Shown here: piece by piece, positions 54,446 to 63,263 of the stretch
Position numbering within the stretch: position 1 is the stretch's first letter
Layout of the letters: every line of letters starts with the position of its first letter
Assembly: GCF_027945075.1 (NCBI RefSeq)
Contig: NZ_CP116034.1
Span: 2,046,001 to 2,110,000, forward strand
Origin: Chryseobacterium sp. CY350
Lineage (GTDB): Bacteria > Bacteroidota > Bacteroidia > Flavobacteriales > Weeksellaceae
Direction of reading: 5' to 3'
DNA: 64,000 nt
Position numbers and translations under genes: made by a program
Notes under the pieces: generated by a model
Told to the model about the DNA's origin: nothing
Databases searched by the model: none
The model's input: only the letters and a program-made list of their open reading frames with translations

Positions 54446-55918
54446 ATGAACCAGACAATGATTCAGTATTTCCACTGGTATACCGAAGGAGAAGGTAAGC
54501 TATGGAAAGAAGCCGAGAAAAATGCAGAATATTTATCACAACTAGGCATTACGTCGGTTTGGTTTCCGCCGGCATATAAAGGGACAGACGGTGCAACTTC
54601 CATCGGATATGATGCTTATGATATTTATGACTTGGGAGAATTTGATCAGAAAAACAGCATCCCCACGAAATACGGAACCAAAACAGATTATAAAAATGCC
54701 ATAGCAGCTTTACAAAAGCAGAATATCCAGGTTATTGTAGATGTAGTTCTAGGTCATAAAGCAGGCGGTGACGAGCTTGAGACATTCAAAGCCGCGAAAG
54801 TCGATGAAAACAACCGTGAAAAAATAATCTCTGAATTTGCAGATATTCAGTCATACACAAAATTTACATTTCCCGGAAGAGGTAAAAAATATTCAGATTT
54901 TGAATGGAATTTCACCTGCTTCAGCGGAGTTGATTACGCAGAAGGAAAAGAATCACACATTTACAAAATACAGTCTGAATACGGAAACGACTGGGAAGAA
55001 ATGATCGATGATGAGAAAGGTAATTACGATTATCTGATGTTTAATGACGTTGAGCATAGAAATCCACACGTAAGAGAAGAGCTCAACAATTGGGCAAAAT
55101 GGTATTTTGAAGAAACTAATTTTGACGGCGTAAGACTGGACGCTCTTAAGCATATATCTTTTGACTTTTATAAAGAATGGCTTACGTTATTACGAGCTAA
55201 TTCCGGTAAAAATATTTTTGCAGTAGGAGAATATTGGGCTCCCGGACAACTCAATCTGCTTCAGAAATACATTGACGCAACCGAAGGATGCATGAGCCTT
55301 TTTGACAGCTCACTGCAAAATAATCTACATACAGCATCTAAAGAAGGAGATTCTTATGATCTTAGAAGAATCTTCGACATGACTTTAACCGATGCTGACC
55401 CGGAACATTCTGTAAGCCTTGTCGACAATCATGATACGCAGCCGTTACAAGATCTGGAAGCTCCAGTAGAAAATTGGTTCAAGCCTCTCGCTTATGCACT
55501 GATTCTTTTGAGAGAAAAAGGTTATCCTTGTGTATTTTATCCCGATTTATATGGCGCTCACTATAAGGACAATGACCGCGAAGGTAACGAGCAGGAAATA
55601 TTTTTGGATAAAGTAGATGGCATCGAAGAAATGTTGAAAGCACGAAAGGAAAACGCATATGGTGCACAGAAAGATTATTTTGAAGACGCTAACTGTATTG
55701 GATGGACTCGTGAAGGTGATGATGAACATCAAGGTTGTGCAGTTGTATTAAGCAACAAAGATTCTTACGTAAAACCTATGGAAATGGGTGAAAAATACGT
55801 AGGAAAAACTTTCTATGATGTGCTGGGAAGATCTGAGGAGAAGATTGTAATTCGCGAAGACGGATGGGCAGATTTTCCGGTTCCCGCCGGCAATGTGAGC
55901 GTTTGGATTCCTGAATAA
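54446..55918 (+). CDS. Alpha-amylase (GH13, cytoplasmic type)
   Basis: A 490-residue GH13 (subfamily 5-like) amylase without signal peptide. (beta/alpha)8 signatures: DVVLGHKAGGDE (region I), GVRLDALKH with nucleophile Asp232 (II), VGEYW with acid/base Glu262 (III) and VDNHDTQ with Asp330 (IV), then a C-terminal beta domain. It hydrolyses alpha-1,4 glucans to maltooligosaccharides inside the cell. No other starch gene is linked, and the SusC/SusD pair is 40 kb away. Confidence 0.95.
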   Translation: MNQTMIQYFHWYTEGEGKLWKEAEKNAEYLSQLGITSVWFPPAYKGTDGATSIGYDAYDIYDLGEFDQKNSIPTKYGTKTDYKNAIAALQKQNIQVIVDVVLGHKAGGDELETFKAAKVDENNREKIISEFADIQSYTKFTFPGRGKKYSDFEWNFTCFSGVDYAEGKESHIYKIQSEYGNDWEEMIDDEKGNYDYLMFNDVEHRNPHVREELNNWAKWYFEETNFDGVRLDALKHISFDFYKEWLTLLRANSGKNIFAVGEYWAPGQLNLLQKYIDATEGCMSLFDSSLQNNLHTASKEGDSYDLRRIFDMTLTDADPEHSVSLVDNHDTQPLQDLEAPVENWFKPLAYALILLREKGYPCVFYPDLYGAHYKDNDREGNEQEIFLDKVDGIEEMLKARKENAYGAQKDYFEDANCIGWTREGDDEHQGCAVVLSNKDSYVKPMEMGEKYVGKTFYDVLGRSEEKIVIREDGWADFPVPAGNVSVWIPE

Positions 55919-56007
55919 GCTTTACTCAAAACGAATGACAAAAATTTAAAGTAAGAATTTCAAATTATTTTGTGTGATGGTCAAAACATTCGTATCTAAT
56001 TCTTAAA

Positions 56008-57336
56008 CTAAACTTTTCGTAGTTCTAAAATTTCCGGTCTGTCAGAAAGATCGGAAATTTTTCCTTCTGTGGCAAACTCTGCCCAAAGTGCACGAAGCTT
56101 TTTTCCATTTTCATCAATATATTTCCACGGAATGTTGTTTAAAATTCCCGCATTTTTCCAACCATTTTCATTTCCGAAAATAAAAGGCAGATCAATCGCA
56201 TGAGCTCCCATAAAATGATTCGAAGTAAATCTGGGATGAATTCTGAATAAATAAACATTTCCTCCTGCATCCGCAAAATTTTCAGCGAAATCTTTTGCCG
56301 GTTTTCCGTAAATAATTTCTGTAGTTGTGCGAATCGTCTTGTTAATAATTTTTATGGGAAGAAAACGATTCATTGTCTCCGAAGTTCTAAGATAAAAAGC
56401 GGTCTCTTCGTCATTAATTCCAATTAAAACATCATACTTTCCGGCACTTTTCTTCCATTGTTCTTCCACTTCGCTTTCTCTGCATAAAGGTGGAAAACCA
56501 TATTGAGTCGCAAAAGGCATGGCAGCTTTCAGACCATATTTAAAAAAAGAAGGCCTGTGATTTCTATAATTCTGAACGACTTCAAAAGCATCTGAGTCAG
56601 CGGTTACATCTGCTGTTTTTGTTAAAAATTCCGAAGACATTTTTTCTCTGTTTTTCTTTAAACCTAAAGGCGCACTGTGAATAATTGCACGATGAAAAAG
56701 ACCTTCTACTCCATCAGAAATCATAAGATCGGCAATAGCATCGCCTCCGGAAGACTGTCCGAACAAAGTAATATTTTCAGGATTTCCTCCAAAATATAAG
56801 ATGTGTTTTTTGATCCATCTGAGTCCTTCAATGATATCGAATAATCCAAGATTTGCCGGTTTTTCTTCAGTTCCGCCCAAAAATCCGAACATTCCTAAAC
56901 GATAGGAAACTGTTACGATGATGATATTTTCTTCTCTCACCCAATCGGTAGGATCGGCTGTTGATAAATCTCCGCAGCCCAACTCGTAAGAACCGCCGTG
57001 AATCCAGACGATGACAGGCAATTTTTCATTTTCAGTGAAATGATCTGGCCGAAAAACAGAAAGATATTGCGGGGATTCATCAATTTCAAAATCGTCTAAA
57101 TTTATCTTACCAATCATTTTTTCTAAAAGCGGACTGATATTTTGCGGGCAGACAGGCGTTTTTTCAGAAAACAAAATCTCAGAAGTGGATGCCGAGGCCG
57201 GAATTGGTTTTTTAAACCTCTCAGAATGCGCATACCGAATGCTTTTTGCTTTGATGATACCCTTTTCTTTTAAGCCTAAAACCTTCCCGAAAGAAGTTTC
57301 AAAAAGATAGGTTGCATTATTGTTATGTAATGTCAT
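56008..57336 (-). CDS. Carboxylesterase (type B, para-nitrobenzyl esterase-like)
   Basis: A 442-residue alpha/beta hydrolase: VIVWIHGGSYELGCG oxyanion loop, TLFGQSSGGDAIADLMISD with the nucleophile elbow GxSxG, INDEETAFY and a C-terminal MGAHAIDLPFIFGNE His region. No signal peptide, so it is cytoplasmic. It is shorter than typical type B carboxylesterases (~490-550), with a reduced cap. Substrate unknown. Divergent from the alcohol dehydrogenase across repeat array C. Confidence 0.88.
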   Translation of the reverse strand: MTLHNNNATYLFETSFGKVLGLKEKGIIKAKSIRYAHSERFKKPIPASASTSEILFSEKTPVCPQNISPLLEKMIGKINLDDFEIDESPQYLSVFRPDHFTENEKLPVIVWIHGGSYELGCGDLSTADPTDWVREENIIIVTVSYRLGMFGFLGGTEEKPANLGLFDIIEGLRWIKKHILYFGGNPENITLFGQSSGGDAIADLMISDGVEGLFHRAIIHSAPLGLKKNREKMSSEFLTKTADVTADSDAFEVVQNYRNHRPSFFKYGLKAAMPFATQYGFPPLCRESEVEEQWKKSAGKYDVLIGINDEETAFYLRTSETMNRFLPIKIINKTIRTTTEIIYGKPAKDFAENFADAGGNVYLFRIHPRFTSNHFMGAHAIDLPFIFGNENGWKNAGILNNIPWKYIDENGKKLRALWAEFATEGKISDLSDRPEILELRKV

Positions 57337-57767
57337 TTGTCAGTATTGATTGTATTCAGTTCAGTAGATTTTCACTCTACTTTGCTAAGATTTTCTTCTT
57401 GTTGATCATATATTATCCTTAGTTCTGCAGGCATTTTTCTTATTGCACTTGATCTTTATGATAAGTAACTCCCGATTTATCTTAGTGCACTCGGTATTTT
57501 GCTTAGTATACTCGGTATTTTGTTTAGTACACCTGATTTACAGATCCCGGTTTTGATATTGTGATAAAATTAATATTGTTTAATTTAAAAACAAAGTATT
57601 TGAATTATTTTTTGACCGTATTTCAGGATATAATTTCCGCTTTCTAAAATTTAATTGAGGCCAAGAAGAATATCTGTATTACATAAATCTTTCAGTAAAG
57701 GTATAATTGGTTTTTAGTAAAAAGAATCGATTTTTGTATAGTCTTAAATAATTAACAAATTAAAAAA
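57337..57767. other. Divergent intergenic region with repeat array C
   Basis: No gene. Six 21-bp units at 57418-57543 are followed by ~220 AT-rich bases up to the alcohol dehydrogenase start. I see no convincing TAnnTTTG for either gene. Confidence 0.6.
57418..57543. repeat. Array C: six degenerate 21-bp tandem units
   Basis: Units start at 57418, 57439, 57460, 57481, 57502 and 57523, each exactly 21 bp. The best pair (57481 and 57502) shares CTTAGT-CTCGGTATTTTG with two differences. The minus strand is open for five units (TKQNTEY-like heptads), but no start codon is evident. Confidence 0.8.
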
Positions 57768-58823
57768 ATGAATTCATATTCAGTAAAAGCTTACGGAACG
57801 GAATCTAAGGAAGCCGACCTTAAAGAAATGAACATCGAAAGAAGAGAACCAACACCAAATGACGTTGAAATTGAAATTCTTTACTGTGGTGTTTGTCATT
57901 CTGATCTTCACACGGCAAGAAATGATTGGGGAGGAACAAAATATCCTGCCGTTCCTGGTCACGAAATTGTAGGAAAAATTACAAGAATTGGAAGTGATGT
58001 TACAAAATTTAAAGTCGGAGATCTTGCCGGAGTCGGCTGTATTGTAGACTCTTGCGGAACTTGCGAAAGCTGTAAGAAAGATCTTGAACAATATTGTAAA
58101 ACAGGATTTGTAGGTACCTACAACGGAAAAGATGAACATTTGGGAGGTCATACTTTTGGAGGATATTCTGAGAAAGTAGTGGTAGATGCGGGTCATGTTT
58201 TAAAAATTCCTGAAAATTTAGATTTAGCAGCAGTAGCACCACTTCTTTGTGCAGGAATTACCACTTGGTCTCCGTTAAAACATTGGAATGTAGGACCTGA
58301 TTCTAAAGTTGCTGTCGTAGGTTTAGGCGGATTAGGACATATGGCAATTAAACTTGCTAAAGGTTTGGGAGCTGAGGTGACGTTGTTTTCAAGATCGCCG
58401 GGAAAATCTGATGATGCAAAAAATTTGGGAGCAGATCATGTTGTAATTTCAACAGACGATGCTCAAATGAAGGAAGTGAGCGGCAAGTTTGATGTAATTA
58501 TTGACACGGTTCCTTACGATCACGATGTGAATCCTTATGTTGCTACACTTAACATTAACGGAACATTGGTTTTGGTAGGATTTATCGGAAAAATGGAAGA
58601 AGCACTATTCACACCGCCAATGATTATGGGAAGAAGATCTGTTGCAGGATCAGTAATTGGTGGAATTGCTGAAACACAGGAAATGCTTGATTTCTGTGGA
58701 GAACACAATATCGTTTCTGAAATCGAAATGATTAAAATGCAGGAAATTAATGAAGCATATGAGAGAATGCTGAAAAGCGACGTGAGATATCGTTTTGTGA
58801 TCGATATGAAATCTTTATCATAA
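57768..58823 (+). CDS. Zinc-dependent NAD(P) alcohol dehydrogenase (YahK/CAD-like)
   Basis: A 351-residue medium-chain dehydrogenase. Catalytic zinc ligands Cys40 (YCGVCHSD) and His65-Glu66 (VPGHE), structural zinc lobe with CGTCESCKKDLEQYC, and Rossmann GLGGLGHMAIKLAKGLG. The pattern HSDLHTARNDWG and FGGYSEKVVVD is that of the YahK/cinnamyl-alcohol-dehydrogenase group, which reduces a wide range of aldehydes with NADPH. Physiological substrate not evident. Confidence 0.93.
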   Translation: MNSYSVKAYGTESKEADLKEMNIERREPTPNDVEIEILYCGVCHSDLHTARNDWGGTKYPAVPGHEIVGKITRIGSDVTKFKVGDLAGVGCIVDSCGTCESCKKDLEQYCKTGFVGTYNGKDEHLGGHTFGGYSEKVVVDAGHVLKIPENLDLAAVAPLLCAGITTWSPLKHWNVGPDSKVAVVGLGGLGHMAIKLAKGLGAEVTLFSRSPGKSDDAKNLGADHVVISTDDAQMKEVSGKFDVIIDTVPYDHDVNPYVATLNINGTLVLVGFIGKMEEALFTPPMIMGRRSVAGSVIGGIAETQEMLDFCGEHNIVSEIEMIKMQEINEAYERMLKSDVRYRFVIDMKSLS

Positions 58824-58844
58824 ACTTCATTTAAATATTATAGA

Positions 58845-58878
58845 AAAATACTCTTCTTTTTGAAGGGTATTTTTTTTT
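58845..58878 (+). terminator. Terminator of the alcohol dehydrogenase gene
   Basis: AATACTCTTC/GAAGGGTATT stem (one G-T pair) and a run of T. Confidence 0.8.
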
Positions 58879-58929
58879 AAAACTATATGGATGATAGTAG
58901 TTTATAACACAAAATACTCTAGTCGAAAG

Positions 58930-58961
58930 ATCTTTTATCTTTTATCTTTTATCTTTTATCT
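58930..58961. repeat. 7-bp tandem repeat (ATCTTTT)
   Basis: Four and a half perfect copies of ATCTTTT just after the HxlR gene stop. A simple sequence repeat able to vary in copy number; it lies outside coding sequence. Confidence 0.85.
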
Positions 58962-58968
58962 AAAAAAT

Positions 58969-59331
58969 TTACTGATATCTCATTTCCATATCCTGATATG
59001 CCCAATCTGCCATTGCATCAATTACGGGAGCAAGTCTGTTTCCGGCATCGCTCAATTTATAGGTAACATGAGGCGGAACAACTGGTTTTGCGGTTCTTAT
59101 GATTAATCCGTCACTTTCAAGTTGTTTCAAATGCTGAATGAGCATTTTTTCCGTTACTTTAGGGATTGCCCTTTTTAGTTCACTATACCTTTTTTCTCCA
59201 GTAGAAAGTTGAAATAAAATAATAGGTTTCCAGAAACCCGAAATTTTTTCCATCACATACATTACCGGACACTGATCGAGCAAGTTTTTTCTATTCTCCT
59301 GAATAGTTGAGTTTTCTTTAATAGCTGTCAT
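58969..59331 (-). CDS. HxlR-family transcriptional regulator
   Basis: A 120-residue winged-helix protein: CPVMYVMEKISGFWKPIILFQLSTGEKRYSELKRAIPKVTEKMLIQHLKQLESDGLIIR, then HVTYKLSDAGNRLAPVIDAM. The Cys near the N-terminus is the residue that senses electrophiles or oxidants in YodB/HypR-type members. It is divergent from an NmrA-like gene and very likely controls it through the operator repeats at 59338-59367. Confidence 0.92.
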   Translation of the reverse strand: MTAIKENSTIQENRKNLLDQCPVMYVMEKISGFWKPIILFQLSTGEKRYSELKRAIPKVTEKMLIQHLKQLESDGLIIRTAKPVVPPHVTYKLSDAGNRLAPVIDAMADWAYQDMEMRYQ

Positions 59332-59337
59332 AATACA

Positions 59338-59367
59338 TACTTTAGGGTAAGTACTTGTATAAAAGTA
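59338..59367. promoter_or_regulatory. Overlapping double operator, probably for the HxlR protein
   Basis: Two inverted repeats TACTT-N6-AAGTA (59338-59353 and 59352-59367) share the junction AAGTACTT. They sit in the divergent region and overlap the -33 element of the NmrA-like gene, which suggests repression. Confidence 0.6.
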
Positions 59368-59385
59368 GGTACAAATATAACTTTG
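59355..59385 (+). promoter_or_regulatory. Promoter of the NmrA-like gene
   Basis: TTG (59355-59357) and TAACTTTG (59378-59385) with 20-bp spacing. It places the start codon at 59428 rather than the upstream 59383. Confidence 0.65.
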
Positions 59386-59427
59386 TTATCAGAATTAAAC
59401 AACATACAAACGGCAAAAAATCTACTT

Positions 59428-60312
59428 ATGAAAATCATCATTACAGGTTCTTTAGGGAACGTCGCTAAACCATTAGCAGAACAATTAATCACAGAAAACC
59501 ATGATGTTACCGTAATCAGCAGCAGCGAAGTCAGAAGATCAGAAATTGAATCTCTGGGAGCAAAAGCCGCAATCGGTTCCGTTTCAGATGTCCAATTTTT
59601 AAAAGAAACTTTTAAAGGTGCAGATGCTGTTTTCCTGATGACTCCGCCTTTGGTAAGTGATAACAATATCGTCAAAAACACTATTGAAATAGGAAGAAAT
59701 TATGCGGAAGCTGTAGCAAGCAACAATATCAATCGTCTGGTGATGCTCAGCAGCGTAGGTGCAGATTCGCCAATAGAAAACGGACCGATTGCAAGTTTAC
59801 ATCATATCGAAAAAATATACAGTGAACTAGAATCAGTATCCTCAACTTTTTTAAGAGCGGGCTACTTCTATACTAACTTCATGAACGATATTCCTCTGAT
59901 TAAAACTACAGGAATCATCGGAGCAAATTATTCTGCAGAAGTTAAAGTTCCGTTGGTACATCCGAAAGATATCGCAAAAGCTGCGGCCGAAGAATTGGTA
60001 AAAATTACATCAGATCAAAAAATCAGATACGTTGTGGGCGACAATCGAAAAGCCGGAGATTTTGCAACGGTTTTTGGTGCAGCAATCGATAAACCAGATT
60101 TACCATGGGTAGAATTTACGGATGAACAGAGTTTTGAGGGAATGTCTCAAGCCAGACTTCCCGAAGAAATGGCAAAACTATATGAAGAAATGGGAAGAGG
60201 AATCAGAAACGGAATTGTGCAGGAAGATTTTATTAAATATGGCTCACCGATAGATGGTGAAACCAAATTAGAGGATTTCGCGAAAGAATTTGCGGATCGA
60301 TTGATTTCTTAG
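59428..60312 (+). CDS. NmrA-like NAD(P)-binding protein (atypical SDR)
   Basis: A 294-residue atypical short-chain dehydrogenase/NmrA family protein. N-terminal Rossmann motif IIITGSLGNVAKPLAEQL (GxxGxxx), ADAVFLMTPP, MLSSVGADSP and TFLRAGYFYTNFM. Members often act as NADPH sensors or quinone oxidoreductases (QOR2/YtfG-type), which suits control by an HxlR regulator. Function beyond that is inference. Confidence 0.85.
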   Translation: MKIIITGSLGNVAKPLAEQLITENHDVTVISSSEVRRSEIESLGAKAAIGSVSDVQFLKETFKGADAVFLMTPPLVSDNNIVKNTIEIGRNYAEAVASNNINRLVMLSSVGADSPIENGPIASLHHIEKIYSELESVSSTFLRAGYFYTNFMNDIPLIKTTGIIGANYSAEVKVPLVHPKDIAKAAAEELVKITSDQKIRYVVGDNRKAGDFATVFGAAIDKPDLPWVEFTDEQSFEGMSQARLPEEMAKLYEEMGRGIRNGIVQEDFIKYGSPIDGETKLEDFAKEFADRLIS

Positions 60313-60321
60313 TTTGAAGAC

Positions 60322-60352
60322 AGTTTCGGCGGGCCTTTGGCCCGCCGAAACT
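60322..60352. terminator. Strong GC-rich perfect palindrome
   Basis: AGTTTCGGCGGGCC-TTT-GGCCCGCCGAAACT, 14-bp perfect arms, then CTATTTTCTTATT. It lies between the NmrA-like gene and the convergent phosphodiesterase gene and can terminate both. The GC content stands out in this AT-rich DNA. Confidence 0.75.
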
Positions 60353-60417
60353 ATTTTCTTATTGGATTTTACAACTAATAGGATTTTATCATAATCTTTG
60401 AAAAATCGTCCAGTTTT

Positions 60418-61695
60418 TTACTTTTTCAATGTTTGTTTCAGGACTTTCAGTTTTCCATCAATCTCATTTTCTAATTTTAAATCTAAAATTTTGGCGACCA
60501 ACGGATAAACATTTACATTAGAAAATTCATCAACGACTACATTATTTTTGAATTCCGGTCCCCATGCATAGAATGTAGCCTTCATCTCAGGAACAAGTTT
60601 TGGGTCGTAACCGTGTTTTCCGACAGAAGTTGTCTGATTTTTCTCCAAAAAAACTTTTGGAGCTTTTGGAATTAAAAGAATCTCTCCTATTCTACTATAA
60701 CGATCATCTCTCGTTGCAAAATGCAGATATTTGGGAAGTTTTTTATCTAAATAGACTTTATTATCAGCAGTTTTATTTGCTTTCAGTTCCTTAAAAACAG
60801 ATTTTACCTCATCAGAATTTTTCACATGAACTCTTACCAAAGTCTGAGAATTGTAGAAATCAAAACGATCTTTATTGAATAAAACTGCTGGTATTTCCAA
60901 CGGATTTCCGCCATCTACTTTTATCATTCCGTGATCGGAAACGAAGACGAAGTTTACATTTTTCAAACCTAAATCATTTACCTTTTTAACGAGATTTCCA
61001 ATCGCTTTATCAATAATCTGAACTGCATTTTTAGTTTCTTCAGAATCAGGACCAAAATGATGTCCGGCTCCGTCAACTTCCGGAAAGTACATCGCAATAA
61101 AATGTGGTCTTTGATCTTCGGGTAATTTCAACCAATTGATCACTTTGTTTACTTTTTCTTCAGGCTTAAATTTTTCATGATACGGATAATAATAAGTCGG
61201 TCTTTTTCCTCCGGCATCACTCGCAGAACCCACCCACTGCAGAGAAGCACTTACGATTCCCTGTTTTTCAGCCAATGTCCAGAGCGGAGTTCCGCCGTAC
61301 CAACTTCCGTCTTCGGCATTCTCTTTTTTGTTCATTGCATAACCTTTTCCGATTTTATAATCGTAAAAAAAATTATCTACCAACCCATGATGAGAAGGAT
61401 ATAATCCGGTAATCAGACTCCAGTGATTGGGAAAAGTAATACTTGGATAACCCGGAATCATGGCTTTTGCCCGAATTCCTGAATTTGAAAGTTTCAGAAG
61501 ATTCTGAGCATTGTATTTTTCAGCGTAATCATATCTAAAGCCGTCTGTAGAAATCATGATTACGTAAGGTTTTGATTTACCTTCCTGACTGTTAAACCTG
61601 TTAGGTGTGATTATCTGAGCTGTGTCAATGGTTATTGATTGTGCAAAACCAATGATTGAAATAAAGAGTAATAAAAACGGTATTCTTAGTTTCAT
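60418..61695 (-). CDS. Exported nucleotide pyrophosphatase/phosphodiesterase-like protein
   Basis: A 425-residue member of the alkaline-phosphatase superfamily, NPP type. Signal peptide (about residues 1-18, GFAQ), metal Asp in MISTDGFRYDY, threonine nucleophile in PSITFPNHWSLITG, HxxGPDS-like GAGHHFGPDS and SDHGM metal sites, and a final His in SVGKHGYDP. NPPs hydrolyse nucleotides or lysophospholipids in the periplasm or on the surface. Substrate not determined. Confidence 0.93.
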   Translation of the reverse strand: MKLRIPFLLLFISIIGFAQSITIDTAQIITPNRFNSQEGKSKPYVIMISTDGFRYDYAEKYNAQNLLKLSNSGIRAKAMIPGYPSITFPNHWSLITGLYPSHHGLVDNFFYDYKIGKGYAMNKKENAEDGSWYGGTPLWTLAEKQGIVSASLQWVGSASDAGGKRPTYYYPYHEKFKPEEKVNKVINWLKLPEDQRPHFIAMYFPEVDGAGHHFGPDSEETKNAVQIIDKAIGNLVKKVNDLGLKNVNFVFVSDHGMIKVDGGNPLEIPAVLFNKDRFDFYNSQTLVRVHVKNSDEVKSVFKELKANKTADNKVYLDKKLPKYLHFATRDDRYSRIGEILLIPKAPKVFLEKNQTTSVGKHGYDPKLVPEMKATFYAWGPEFKNNVVVDEFSNVNVYPLVAKILDLKLENEIDGKLKVLKQTLKK

Positions 61696-61913
61696 CTGAA
61701 TTTTTTGGCAAAGTTACAGTATGCGATGATCTAACAAAAATTTAAGCCGTTAAATAAAATTCACTTTCTGCAAGCAGATTTAAATGACTTAATGAAATAT
61801 TATTTGAATTTCAATAAAATCTGCATTACTTTATAATACGTCAAGTTTTGTCGCAGGACATTTATAACCCTGACAGCATATATTTCAATTCATCCAATAA
61901 GAAGTTTTTAGAT

Positions 61914-61941
61914 CTAAAAAAAGCCACTTTTCAGTGGCTTT
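61914..61941 (-). terminator. Terminator of the DOMON-like/ankyrin/YceI cluster
   Basis: AAAGCCAC/GTGGCTTT stem with a T-run on the minus strand. Confidence 0.8.
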
Positions 61942-61944
61942 CAA

Positions 61945-62733
61945 TTATTCTTTAATTAATTTTTCAAAAGATAGAGTTCCGTCTTTTAAAGTCATCTCAA
62001 GATAATAACTTCCGGATTTCAGATCGGCAACATTCATGTTGTCACCCTCTAATTTCACAGATCTTACTTTTCTTCCTGTAGATTCGTAGATGTCGATCGA
62101 TTTTATTTGATCTGCATTTTTAAAACTCACCGTTTCTTTAGCAGGATTCGGGTAAAGCTTTACCTGGTTTTTTTCCAAAGCATTCAATTCGTCTACACCC
62201 AATACAGTTGTGAAAGATGCAGTAGCGTATCCTACATTGGCGGTTCCACCATGTGGCGCAACTGTAGTGGTTGCACTAGGAGGTCTTACACCGGCAATAC
62301 TTATCGAATTGGTTGTTGCATACGGAAGCTGGAAATCCTTTGTGTCAGAATTGGTTAAGTTTCTGGTTAAAGTTAAAGTTCTAACTCCAGCAGCCACATT
62401 ATCACTTACGATTGTCCAGTCTTGTGCGGTATCAACCGGAGGCTGTTGTGTACCTATGAAGTTTCTGTCTGTCAGCATTGGAGATGTAACCGCAGAATAA
62501 ACCAGCGCATCACCTGCAGACATACTGAAGCCTGCATTCACTCCTATTCCCAATCCGAACCATCGGTCTGATGGGCCTTTCAGCAGAAGCGTTACTTTAG
62601 AAGTTGCATTATCTAAAGTAAAATTTGCCATTACACCATTATTTGGCGATAAAGTGATATCTCCGGTAGTTTTTTGCTGAGCAGAGCTCAAAAATCCGAT
62701 TAATGAAAGTGAAAGAATTACAATTTTTTTCAT
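61945..62733 (-). CDS. DOMON-like exported protein with T9SS sorting domain
   Basis: A 262-residue protein: signal peptide (about residues 1-18, LSSAQ), a beta-sandwich of ~165 residues with DOMON-like features (WFGLGIGVNAGFSMSAGDALVYS, DTAQDWTIVSDNV), and a type A T9SS sorting domain (VKLYPNPAKETVSF...LSFEKLIKE). DOMON domains bind heme or sugars; with a cytochrome-like gene in the same cluster, heme binding is plausible. Probably exported to the surface. Confidence 0.78.
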   Translation of the reverse strand: MKKIVILSLSLIGFLSSAQQKTTGDITLSPNNGVMANFTLDNATSKVTLLLKGPSDRWFGLGIGVNAGFSMSAGDALVYSAVTSPMLTDRNFIGTQQPPVDTAQDWTIVSDNVAAGVRTLTLTRNLTNSDTKDFQLPYATTNSISIAGVRPPSATTTVAPHGGTANVGYATASFTTVLGVDELNALEKNQVKLYPNPAKETVSFKNADQIKSIDIYESTGRKVRSVKLEGDNMNVADLKSGSYYLEMTLKDGTLSFEKLIKE

Positions 62734-62735
62734 AT

Positions 62736-63263
62736 TTATTTTTTTAATTCGTTTATAAGTTCTTGATTTTTTGAAAACACAGCATACTCAAAAGCTGTTT
62801 TTCCTTCGTTATCTTTTGTCTGTTTTTCTGCTTTGTATTTTTGAAGAAGTTTTACCATATCAATATTTCCTAGTTTTGCAGCAAAAATAAGAGGCGTTGT
62901 TCCATTAGAATCTGCCCTGTTGATATCAGATTTATTATCTAGTAACTTTTGTGCTAATTTCAAATCACCTTTAAATATTACAGCCATAAGCGCAGTACCC
63001 ATAGGCGAATTGTAATTAACATCCTTTACATTATGCACAAGAAAATCAGCCACTTCAATATTACCACGGTAGCAAGCTAAGATAAGTGGAGAATATTTTT
63101 GGTCATTGGTCTCATTGATCACATCAGGATTTTGTTTCATTAAATCTTTCAGTTCGGTCAAACTGCCGCTCCTCGCAATATCAAAGACTGATTTTACTTT
63201 GTCCTGAGCCGATGCAACACAAAAGCTCAAGATAAACAATCCGGTTAAAATTAATTTTTTCAT
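62736..63263 (-). CDS. Exported ankyrin-repeat protein
   Basis: A 175-residue protein with signal peptide (about residues 1-19, CVASAQ) and four to five ankyrin repeats (SPLILACYRGNIEVADFLV, TALMAVIFKGDLKLAQKLL, TPLIFAAKLGNIDMVKLLQ, TAFEYAVFSKNQELINELK). Such periplasmic ankyrin proteins occur next to catalases and c-type cytochromes. Two bases separate it from the DOMON-like gene and its ATG overlaps the YceI stop (ATGA), so it is inside an operon. Confidence 0.88.
   Translation of the reverse strand: MKKLILTGLFILSFCVASAQDKVKSVFDIARSGSLTELKDLMKQNPDVINETNDQKYSPLILACYRGNIEVADFLVHNVKDVNYNSPMGTALMAVIFKGDLKLAQKLLDNKSDINRADSNGTTPLIFAAKLGNIDMVKLLQKYKAEKQTKDNEGKTAFEYAVFSKNQELINELKK

Noticed and set aside
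58930..58961. Phase-variable promoter repeat
   Set aside because: The ATCTTTT repeat is downstream of both flanking genes (convergent 3' ends), so copy number would not affect a promoter or frame.
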